A DNA stretch of 31,563 bases from an uncultured Fibrobacter sp. (GTDB lineage: Bacteria > Fibrobacterota > Fibrobacteria > Fibrobacterales > Fibrobacteraceae). This document shows positions 16,250 through 22,617 of the stretch, in pieces. The DNA is taken from contig NZ_CALEFV010000168.1 of NCBI RefSeq assembly GCF_937877005.1, positions 1 through 31,563 of the forward strand, in the 5' to 3' direction. Made by a program: the position numbers and the translations under genes. Within the stretch, counting starts at the first letter, position 1. Every line of letters starts with the position of its first letter. The notes under the pieces are model-generated. The model saw nothing but the letters and a program-made list of their open reading frames with translations, was not told where the DNA came from and did no database searches.

Positions 16250-16317
16250 GTTCGTAAAGATAATAAAAGAATTGCTAAATTCCCAGTCACCAAGTATCGC
16301 CTACTGCCTACAGAACT

Positions 16318-17910
16318 ATGAACAAAGCCGCCATTATCGTTGCCGTTTCAATGCTCCTGAGCCGCGTGCTCGGCATCTTCCGCGAAATGCTACTCGCCCA
16401 CGCCGCGGGTGTTTCGCTCGAAAAGAACGCTCTCGATCTCGCCTTCATGATTCCGGACATACTGAATCACGTGGTGAGTACCGGTTTTCTGTCGATCATC
16501 TTTATCCCGATCTTTACGGGCTACAAGGTGGCAGGTGACGAAAAGGGCGGCTGGAAATTTTTCAGCAACGTGCTAAACACCTTCGGCATAGCGCTCCTGA
16601 TTCTTGTGGTGCCTGCGTTCATCTGGATGAAGGAACTCCTGCAGCTCCTCACCGTCGATGGAGCCACGCCGGAACTGATCGAGCGCGCCGCCTACTACGG
16701 CCGCATCATATTGCCCGGCCAGGTGTTCATCTTTGTCGGCAGCATCCTCGTGGCCGTGCAGCACACCCGCAAGCAGTTCCTGATTCCATCGCTCACGGGA
16801 CTCATCTACAATGTCGCCATTGTCGGCGGCGGAGCGGCCGGGCTTGCGCTCGGTCATTACACCGGCACGGACTACGGTCTCGAAGGCTTTGCCTGGGGCG
16901 TGCCGGTAGGCGCCTTCATCGGTTTCTTCGCCCTGCAGATTCTCGGCGCCCGGCGTGGCGGAGTCCACTACGAACTGCTCGTTCAACCGAAGCACCCCGA
17001 TATCATTCGCTACTTCAAGATGATGCTCCCGATGTCGCTCGGGGTAGGTTCCATGTTCGGCCTCGAATTCATCATCCGCAGCTTCGGCGCAAACTTCGGT
17101 ACCGGCGGCATCTCGAGCCTCAACTACGCCTACCGCGTCATGTACACACTGGTGGCTGTCTTCGGATTCTCGGTATCGGTCACGAGCTATCCCGACATGG
17201 CGCACCTCGTCAAGGAAGGCGACTTCGAACAGCTTAACCGCAAAATCTGGAAAAGCCTATCGCGCATGTTCTGTATCCTCATCCCGGCTGTAGTCGCCGT
17301 GTGGGCACTCAGCTTCCCCGCCGTGCGCATCCTCTTCGAACGCGGAGCCTTCCAGCGGGAAACCACGGAAGCCATTTCGGAAATTCTCCGCTGGTACCTG
17401 CCCGTGAGCCTAGGACTCTGCCTGCAGGCCGTACTCGTCCGCAGTTTCTACGCCTGCGAACGCATGTGGACTCCTACGCTACTGAACACGGGTATCTTTG
17501 CAGCGACCATTCCGGCCTACGTCATTCTCGGCGCTCCCGAGATTGGGCTCGGCATCAAGAGCGTGCCTATCGTCGGTGCTACGGGCGCCCTGCTGCAAGT
17601 CGTCGCGATGATCTTCATGTGGGCTAAACGTAACGGCACAGACGGCATGAAGGATGCCCTGCTGAACATGGCGCGCGCCCTCGCGGCATTCATCATCATG
17701 ATCCTTGCCGCCGTAGGACTGGACCGCGTATCGGGAGATTTCGTGCGACATGCGAGTCTTCCCGTGCTCATCGTCTACGCCTGCGCCTCGGGAATATTCC
17801 TATTCACGCTCACGCTGATCATACAGCGCTACCTGGGTAGCAAGGATGCGAAGGACATACTGAACGAGCTGCTCGGAAAGGTGCTGCGCAAGCTGCATCT
17901 CGCTCACTAG
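16318..17910 (+). CDS. murJ: Lipid II flippase MurJ (MviN family)
   Basis: 530 aa, normal length for the family. MurJ flips lipid II across the inner membrane for peptidoglycan synthesis. The N-terminus (AAIIVAVSMLLSRVLGIFREM), the hydrophobic helices throughout (about 13-14), and the conserved ILFERGAF and LVRSFYACERMWTPTLLN blocks are characteristic, and the conserved Arg residues of the early helices are present. The start has no clear ribosome site; an ATG further in would cut the first helix. The C-terminus ends with a short basic tail (LGKVLRKLHLAH). It stands alone between a divergent outer-membrane-type gene and a convergent esterase gene, with a hairpin after the stop. Confidence 0.95.
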   Translation: MNKAAIIVAVSMLLSRVLGIFREMLLAHAAGVSLEKNALDLAFMIPDILNHVVSTGFLSIIFIPIFTGYKVAGDEKGGWKFFSNVLNTFGIALLILVVPAFIWMKELLQLLTVDGATPELIERAAYYGRIILPGQVFIFVGSILVAVQHTRKQFLIPSLTGLIYNVAIVGGGAAGLALGHYTGTDYGLEGFAWGVPVGAFIGFFALQILGARRGGVHYELLVQPKHPDIIRYFKMMLPMSLGVGSMFGLEFIIRSFGANFGTGGISSLNYAYRVMYTLVAVFGFSVSVTSYPDMAHLVKEGDFEQLNRKIWKSLSRMFCILIPAVVAVWALSFPAVRILFERGAFQRETTEAISEILRWYLPVSLGLCLQAVLVRSFYACERMWTPTLLNTGIFAATIPAYVILGAPEIGLGIKSVPIVGATGALLQVVAMIFMWAKRNGTDGMKDALLNMARALAAFIIMILAAVGLDRVSGDFVRHASLPVLIVYACASGIFLFTLTLIIQRYLGSKDAKDILNELLGKVLRKLHLAH

Positions 17911-17921
17911 CCGCTATTACC

Positions 17922-17942
17922 GGGCGCTGACTCTGCGCCCTT
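17922..17942. terminator. GC hairpin between convergent genes
   Basis: GGGCGC, seven-base loop, GCGCCC, then TT. It lies in the 48-bp gap between murJ and the secreted esterase gene, which end toward each other. The U-tract is very short on both strands, so termination may be modest. Confidence 0.5.
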
Positions 17943-17958
17943 CCAGAATATAACAGGA

Positions 17959-19347
17959 TTACTTGACCGAGACCACGGTCTTGAACAGGCCACTTCCACT
18001 GCGGATAGCCACGTAGTAGCGCCCCGCGGCAAGCCCATTCACCACAGCCGATGAATTCCGCGCATCCAGACGGCTATCCCAGACGACATGTCCCGTCGCA
18101 TCAAGGACCGTCATCCGCGACATTTCCGCCACGCCGGACACAGCTACGGCACGACCGCTCACTTCCACCTGCGGCACCGCAAAACGCACTCCGCGCAAAG
18201 GCTGCAGGACATTCAGCGAATCATTTCCAGTGCTATCCGGATTCACCACCGCAGAATCTCCCGCATTGGGATCACTAGCCGCATACAGAGGAACCAGGGC
18301 TTCCGCCCACAGACGATGCATCGCCTGACCTCCTCTAGTATCCGCATTCGGATGAACACCGTCGCTCGCTAGCATCTCCGGATGCTCCTTGAAAAAGCTA
18401 AAAAAGTCGGGACCCGCGGGTAGCGCATTGTCCTTGGCAAGCTTGTCCACCGCATCGAGAAACTTCTGGTTGACCTGCCAACCCGCCCTCGCCGAATCCG
18501 TCGCGATAATCCGGGCAATGACTGGCGTAATGCCGTGCGACTTGGCCGAATCGATGATCGTCTGCATGTTGCTCACGTAGGTAGAAAGATTCCAGTCTCC
18601 ACCGCCCCAGGCATCGTTCGTTCCCATCTCTATGGCCCAGAACTTCACGTTGCCCGCATACCGCAGATAATCGTCAATGTGCTGCACGACTTCGGTGCTG
18701 TTGATGCACCCGATGCCACCGCGCATCATGGCCGGGGTGTATTCCGGAAAGCGCGCATGGATCAGCTGGGCCGTCGTGGAATCGGTATCCTGCTGCTTGA
18801 TGCCCATCTGGCTAATGCTCGTTCCCATAAAGAACCAGGTATCGGTGCCGCCACGGCTCATGTCGAACGCCTCGATTTCCAGCAACTGTCCCACCTCGCC
18901 CGAACTTACAAACTTGAACCAGGACTTTCCCGCGAAATCGATTTCCACACCGCGCGCCATGACCGGGTTATCCTCGATGCTTGCCGCCTCCACCCAATCG
19001 CCGTCAATGCCATTCGTGGAATTGGACGATGTCATGATCTTGAAATTCGCAAGGGCAATACCGCTGTGGCTACAGCCGGTCGTATAATTGGTGGCCCATG
19101 CGCAGTCGCCGTACGACTCCCAGTTTACGCGCAACCGGACCGGCCCCTCGCCCACATTCAGGGCAATTTCCCTTTCGCTGCTACTTTTCCAGTTGGTCAG
19201 GTACCCGTCGGTCAGATAATCCGTCGTCGAGGTACCCGTATAGGCCCTGAGCCCGCCAGAAACGAGCCTGTTCGGGACTATGGCACACGCCATGTCCGTC
19301 ATGAATAGCACCGCACATAAAACGGTCAAGCGATTCATATTCACCAT
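17959..19347 (-). CDS. Secreted SGNH/GDSL esterase with T9SS-like sorting domain
   Basis: 462 aa from the ATG at 19347, chosen because GGAG lies five bases upstream. The signal peptide is NMNRLTVLCAVLFMTDMACA. Residues about 20-160 form a beta-rich domain of unknown class. The SGNH domain follows: block I FFMGTSISQMG with GTS in place of GDS (Ser is still the nucleophile), GTNDAWGGG as the GxND block, and DGVHPNADT supplying Asp and His. The last about 80 residues (after a Ser/Asp/Asn linker) resemble a type IX secretion C-terminal sorting domain: VLDATGHVVWDS, GLAAGRYYVAI and FKTVVSVK. It is probably a surface or secreted carbohydrate esterase for plant cell wall material, inferred from context. 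It is convergent with murJ. Confidence 0.87.
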   Translation of the reverse strand: MVNMNRLTVLCAVLFMTDMACAIVPNRLVSGGLRAYTGTSTTDYLTDGYLTNWKSSSEREIALNVGEGPVRLRVNWESYGDCAWATNYTTGCSHSGIALANFKIMTSSNSTNGIDGDWVEAASIEDNPVMARGVEIDFAGKSWFKFVSSGEVGQLLEIEAFDMSRGGTDTWFFMGTSISQMGIKQQDTDSTTAQLIHARFPEYTPAMMRGGIGCINSTEVVQHIDDYLRYAGNVKFWAIEMGTNDAWGGGDWNLSTYVSNMQTIIDSAKSHGITPVIARIIATDSARAGWQVNQKFLDAVDKLAKDNALPAGPDFFSFFKEHPEMLASDGVHPNADTRGGQAMHRLWAEALVPLYAASDPNAGDSAVVNPDSTGNDSLNVLQPLRGVRFAVPQVEVSGRAVAVSGVAEMSRMTVLDATGHVVWDSRLDARNSSAVVNGLAAGRYYVAIRSGSGLFKTVVSVK

Positions 19348-19468
19348 AAACACTCCATACAAGCAAACAACAATTGCAATATAACTACTGCATCCCTAAA
19401 AATAGAAACGACAAGCCCTCCACGCATCTGAAAATCCCTTTACATGTGGACATCCGTGGACAACCCTC

Positions 19469-19497
19469 TTGCGCCCTATCCTTCGTATATATATATT
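19469..19497 (+). promoter_or_regulatory. Promoter giving a leaderless transcript
   Basis: TTGCGC at 19469-19474, a 17-bp spacer, TATATT at 19492-19497. The ATG of the next gene starts seven bases after the -10 box, where transcription should begin. GTGGACA occurs twice just upstream (19446 and 19456), one helical turn apart, and may be a regulator site. Confidence 0.5.
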
Positions 19498-19504
19498 TGA
19501 CTCC

Positions 19505-19822
19505 ATGAATGAAGACGAATTAGAACCACCTTTGAATGAAGATGAACTGGAAGAACTCATGCAGGCGGACTTTATAGCCAACGCCCAGAGCGATATCGAT
19601 GATGTAATGTCCGGCCGCATCAAGTCTCCCGAGCACCTGGAAGCGGTAACCACGCTACTCGACAAGCTTTGCGACCTGTCGGCCAATGCCGATGAATTTT
19701 CCGCATCGAGCGAAGAGGACATGTACGGTTTCATTAATTCCAAAAGCATCGAAGAGCTGAATGCCATTTTCAAAAAGCTCGACGACTTTCAGGAATGGTT
19801 TAACGCTACCTTCAAAGCCTAG
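19505..19822 (+). CDS. Acidic hypothetical protein, 105 aa
   Basis: Starts at the ATG at 19505, at or within a base of the predicted transcription start, so leaderless translation is likely; an upstream TTG frame (19469) would begin within the promoter. The N-terminus is extremely acidic (MNEDELEPPLNEDELEEL). The rest is helical and acidic (DDVMSGRIKSPEHLEAVTTL, DKLCDLSANADEF, KKLDDFQEWFNATFKA) without signal or membrane segments. It may be a small helical adaptor or inhibitor; no family is recognised. About 35 bp further downstream lies the terminator of the opposite-strand small RNA. Confidence 0.68.
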   Translation: MNEDELEPPLNEDELEELMQADFIANAQSDIDDVMSGRIKSPEHLEAVTTLLDKLCDLSANADEFSASSEEDMYGFINSKSIEELNAIFKKLDDFQEWFNATFKA

Positions 19823-19856
19823 TCAGCTCATTTGGGGAGCACTTATTTGATAATCC

Positions 19857-19950
19857 ATAAAAAAGACCTGCCCAGGGATAGGCAGGTCTGGTGTGACAAC
19901 TACACCTAAGGAGTACAATTTGGCGGGGCCTAATTGAGCCCCAAAAGCCG
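19857..19950 (-). ncRNA. Putative structured small RNA (about 93 nt)
   Basis: The minus strand carries TTGACA, exactly 17 bp, TATATT, then three hairpins and a run of six U. From the predicted start near 19950: a GGGGC/GCCCC hairpin, a GGUGU/ACACC hairpin, and the terminator stem AGACCUGCC/GGCAGGUCU. Between the first two hairpins lies UACUCCUUAGG, predicted to be single-stranded; CUCCUU is complementary to ribosome-binding sites (AAGGAG). No ORF with a ribosome site fits within it. It is not SRP RNA (no GGAAGCAGCC-type loop). Existence as a transcript is inferred from promoter plus terminator; the target role is a hypothesis. Confidence 0.6.
19859..19889 (-). terminator. Intrinsic terminator of the small RNA
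   Basis: A perfect 9-bp stem (AGACCTGCC, eight-base loop, GGCAGGTCT) followed on the minus strand by six T. On the plus strand no T-run follows the stem, so it points leftward only. Confidence 0.7.
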
Positions 19951-19955
19951 CGCCA

Positions 19956-19984
19956 AATATAGCTTTGCAAAGATTCATTGTCAA
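19956..19984 (-). promoter_or_regulatory. Near-consensus promoter of the small RNA
   Basis: On the minus strand TTGACA (19984-19979), 17-bp spacer, TATATT (19961-19956). It is the best -35/-10 pair I noticed in the window. The remainder of this gap, 19985-20178, shows only AT-rich sequence, the small inverted repeat AGCAT/ATGCT and the leader of the next gene. Confidence 0.65.
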
Positions 19985-20178
19985 CAAGCTATCGCGATTT
20001 TGTACAAAATAATTACTCTTTTTTTCTTACGATAAGGTCACTAAAAAATACATCCCATATACAGCGAAAAAAAGCAATCGGACTCCGCATTCATCGACGC
20101 GGCAAACAGCCGGCGACACTGCGAAAAAGCATAAAATGCTATATTGTGCATTGCAAATACAAACCGACGGGAGAAAAG

Positions 20179-21192
20179 ATGCCCTCTGAAAATGCAATCA
20201 TAGAACGCGCCGAAACATACTTACGCAAGCTTTCCTGCGGAGTAAATCCGCTCACCGACGAAATCCTGCCCGAAGGCGACGCCTGTCGACAGGAACGCAT
20301 CAGCAAGTGCCTAGCCTATGTGGCCTCGCTCCTGCAGCAGCAACTAAATCATGACCAGGTGGCCACCATAAATGTTCAGCCACGCAAGCAAGTCGCACCC
20401 AAAGCCGCGAAGCCAGCCATGCAGGAACTCTCGCTCGAAACCGAAGCGCTCGCGCGCTACCGTTTCTTCGACTACCCCGTCTCCATTTCGCGCGTGGTCC
20501 GCAACATCAACGAACTGCTTCCGAAAGACGTCAATATGAACCACCTGCTCTATGCCGACGTGGCGAACTTCCTGGTGCAGGAAGGAATCCTCTCGAGACA
20601 GGTCACCGAGAACGGAACCGAGGCAAACCTGCCCACCGCTCTCGGCGAGTCGTACGGATTCGAAAAGGGAGAATCCGAGCTCCGCGGACACCACAACATC
20701 TATACGCAATGCTGGCAAAAGGCTCAGCAATATATTCTGGACAACATCCAGAAATGCATCGCCATCGCGAACGAACGCTTCGCGAACCGCAAGAGCAGAG
20801 AAGAGTCCGAACTTTCAGAAAAAAACTCGCGCAGGGGCAAGGCTAAATTCCACCTGACAGCCGAACAGCTCAAGGAATACCCCGAAGACGAAACCCCGAT
20901 TCCGGTAAGCGAGATGGCCAGGCGCCTAAACATGCTTGTCGGCCCCGAAATGGAACATGTCTACTACAAGGTCATCCGCGACTGGTACGCCTCCGAGAAC
21001 TACCTCGAATTCAAGATGGGCGACGACGGCAAGTCGGCATTCCTGCCTACCGAAAAGGGATCGCTCGCAGGTCTCATGGTGGAATCGCGCACGGGCAAGC
21101 TCGGCGAACTCTACGATGTCGTGATGTACGATGCCAAGGCACAGCGGCTGTACCTCGACCACCTTGCAGGCGAGATGCCCGAACAGGCCTAA
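20179..21192 (+). CDS. Hypothetical protein with two winged-helix-like segments
   Basis: 337 aa from the ATG at 20179, with GGGAG five bases upstream; a longer in-frame ORF from 19978 has no ribosome site and covers an untranslated leader. The N-terminus has SENAIIERAETYLRKLSCG, then NPLTDEILPEGDACRQERISKC, then a helical segment. Two similar blocks later in the protein look like winged-helix or HTH modules: RYRFFDYPVSISRVVRNINE with VADFL-type helices (VANFLVQEGILS), and PIPVSEMARRLNMLV with KVIRDWYASENYLEF and LPTEKG. It might bind nucleic acid. A TATATT box lies at 20140-20145. Its TAA directly abuts the stop codon of the convergent gene, leaving no space for an intergenic terminator. Confidence 0.8.
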   Translation: MPSENAIIERAETYLRKLSCGVNPLTDEILPEGDACRQERISKCLAYVASLLQQQLNHDQVATINVQPRKQVAPKAAKPAMQELSLETEALARYRFFDYPVSISRVVRNINELLPKDVNMNHLLYADVANFLVQEGILSRQVTENGTEANLPTALGESYGFEKGESELRGHHNIYTQCWQKAQQYILDNIQKCIAIANERFANRKSREESELSEKNSRRGKAKFHLTAEQLKEYPEDETPIPVSEMARRLNMLVGPEMEHVYYKVIRDWYASENYLEFKMGDDGKSAFLPTEKGSLAGLMVESRTGKLGELYDVVMYDAKAQRLYLDHLAGEMPEQA

Positions 21193-21918
21193 TTAATTTT
21201 CACTAGACTTTTCGTAAGAAGCCGCTTGTACCTTACTTGCGGCTTTTTCGATTTCGCGTTCGCGCAAAACCTGGTCCACCTTTTTGCGGAGCTCGTCGTC
21301 CTTGGTAATCTCAAAGAGTTCGTGTTCTTCCTTGACAAAGATCGAAAGCACCTTCATGTAGCTGATTGCGGCGCCCATCGTCAGTACAATGCTGATGAAG
21401 AGAGAGGGCATCGTCTGCGACACGATTGAAAAGATGAAACTCAGGAGCATTCCCGCTACATAGACGTAAAGTAGATTCATAGGTACCGCAGGCGCATAGG
21501 TCGAAGCATCGCCCCTGCGGCGCAGGGCCAGTTCCTCTTCGGTGTGGCGAATCAGATTGCGGATTACGAAAAAATGCAGGATAAAACCGACATAGGGAAG
21601 CATGCTCAAAATCAAGGCAATCCACGGAGAAATCACGGTGGGTCTGCAATGGCGCAGGTTGGACTGCGAACGGAACAGCCACAGGAGCCAGAAAGTTCCC
21701 TGAATGCAAAGGGACACCGTGAGCAAGAAGCAGACGAGACCGAACATAAAAAGCATAAGGAGCATGCCGCCTGTTAGCGAATCTGCCTGGGGCTGCGACT
21801 CCAGGACACCCATGAAACGGACGAGACATGCGAAACCTATTATCGCAAAAACCGCGATGACGATACTAATCTTGGTCCAGAGAACCGTGCGCAAGCCGCG
21901 CGCCAAATTATTTTGCAT
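21193..21918 (-). CDS. Membrane protein, DUF4328-like, downstream of tmk
   Basis: 241 aa, starting three bases after the tmk stop, so it is co-transcribed and probably coupled. About five hydrophobic helices are visible: IVIAVFAIIGFACLVRF, MLLMLFMFGLVCFLLTVSL, PWIALILSMLPYVGFILHF, LLYVYVAGMLLSFIFSIV and LFISIVLTMGAAISYMKVL. A block FWLLWLFRSQSNLRH followed by SPWIALI recalls DUF4328 proteins, though this match is weak. The C-terminal 60 residues are a charged cytoplasmic helix (KDDELRKKVDQVLREREIEK). Function unknown. Confidence 0.78.
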   Translation of the reverse strand: MQNNLARGLRTVLWTKISIVIAVFAIIGFACLVRFMGVLESQPQADSLTGGMLLMLFMFGLVCFLLTVSLCIQGTFWLLWLFRSQSNLRHCRPTVISPWIALILSMLPYVGFILHFFVIRNLIRHTEEELALRRRGDASTYAPAVPMNLLYVYVAGMLLSFIFSIVSQTMPSLFISIVLTMGAAISYMKVLSIFVKEEHELFEITKDDELRKKVDQVLREREIEKAASKVQAASYEKSSEN

Positions 21919-21921
21919 AAA

Positions 21922-22554
21922 CTAATCCAGCCTTGACTTGATAAGTTTGTATAAATCGGCAGAAACCTCGTCGGGGGAGCGGTCGGCGTCTATCGCCACG
22001 ACGCAGTCGGGGTAGTCGCGGGCCGCGGCCAGGTAACCGTTGCGGACACGCTCGAAGAAGTCGGCCTTTTCCTGCTCCAGCCTGTCTGGCGCCTCGCCGC
22101 GCGTCGCCGTGCGCGCGCGGCTGCACTCGACCGAAAGGTCGAGCACCACCGTAAGCTCAGGAAAGCAGCCGTCACAGGTGATTTCGGTGAGGCGCTGCAC
22201 CAGCTCCGTACCGAGACCGCGAGCGAATCCCTGGTAGGCAAAGGTGCTCCACGCGAAACGATCCGCAATCACCACCTTTCCCGCGTCGAGTGCCGGCTGA
22301 ATGACCTCGGCAATCACCTGGGCGCGGGCGGCATTGTACAGGAGCAGCTCCGTCTTGTCGCCCATGATTCCCTTGAAGGCGGGGTCCAGAAGAATGCCGC
22401 GAACCTGTTCGGAAATTTTCGCACCACCCGGCTCGCGCAGTTTTACCACGGAATAGCCTTCCGCCTCGAGAGCGGAAGCAAGCTTCTCGATATGGGTCGA
22501 CTTGCCCGATCCGTCGATACCTTCAAGACAAAAGAAACGCTTTGCGGTTTTCAT
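21922..22554 (-). CDS. tmk: Thymidylate kinase
   Basis: 210 aa, normal size. It phosphorylates dTMP to dTDP with ATP in the cytoplasm for DNA synthesis. The P-loop GIDGSGKST is at residues 12-20, REPGG (thymidylate-binding and catalytic Arg region) at about 40-44, IADRFAWSTFAYQG is the DR(Y/F) block, and RGEAPDRLEQEKADFFERVRNGY is the LID region. All expected motifs are present. It lies between secA (63 bp upstream, with a hairpin in the gap) and the membrane protein gene, all on the minus strand. Confidence 0.95.
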   Translation of the reverse strand: MKTAKRFFCLEGIDGSGKSTHIEKLASALEAEGYSVVKLREPGGAKISEQVRGILLDPAFKGIMGDKTELLLYNAARAQVIAEVIQPALDAGKVVIADRFAWSTFAYQGFARGLGTELVQRLTEITCDGCFPELTVVLDLSVECSRARTATRGEAPDRLEQEKADFFERVRNGYLAAARDYPDCVVAIDADRSPDEVSADLYKLIKSRLD

Positions 22555-22580
22555 ATGCAGTGGTCAAAAACGAGATATGA

Positions 22581-22612
22581 AATGTGGAGTGACAAATCAC
22601 CCTTTCCACATT
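22581..22612 (-). terminator. Hairpin between secA and tmk, possible attenuator or terminator
   Basis: AATGTGGA and GTGA pair with TCAC and TCCACATT across a four-base loop and a four-base bulge. On the minus strand a short U-run (GTTTTT) comes only about 12 bases later, so it may reduce rather than stop read-through into tmk. Confidence 0.4.
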
Positions 22613-22617
22613 ACACA

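Noticed and set aside
19445..19463. TGTCCAC repeats (minus strand) resembling actinobacterial DnaA boxes
   Set aside because: Only two imperfect copies, next to a promoter; a regulator site is more likely than an origin.
19857..19950. Small RNA as SRP RNA, 6S RNA or tmRNA
   Set aside because: Lacks the conserved SRP tetraloop region, is too short for 6S RNA, and has no tRNA-like ends or tag frame.
19978..20178. 67-codon N-terminal extension of the gene at 20179
   Set aside because: No ribosome site at the upstream start, basic random-looking composition, and a good GGGAG site lies before 20179.
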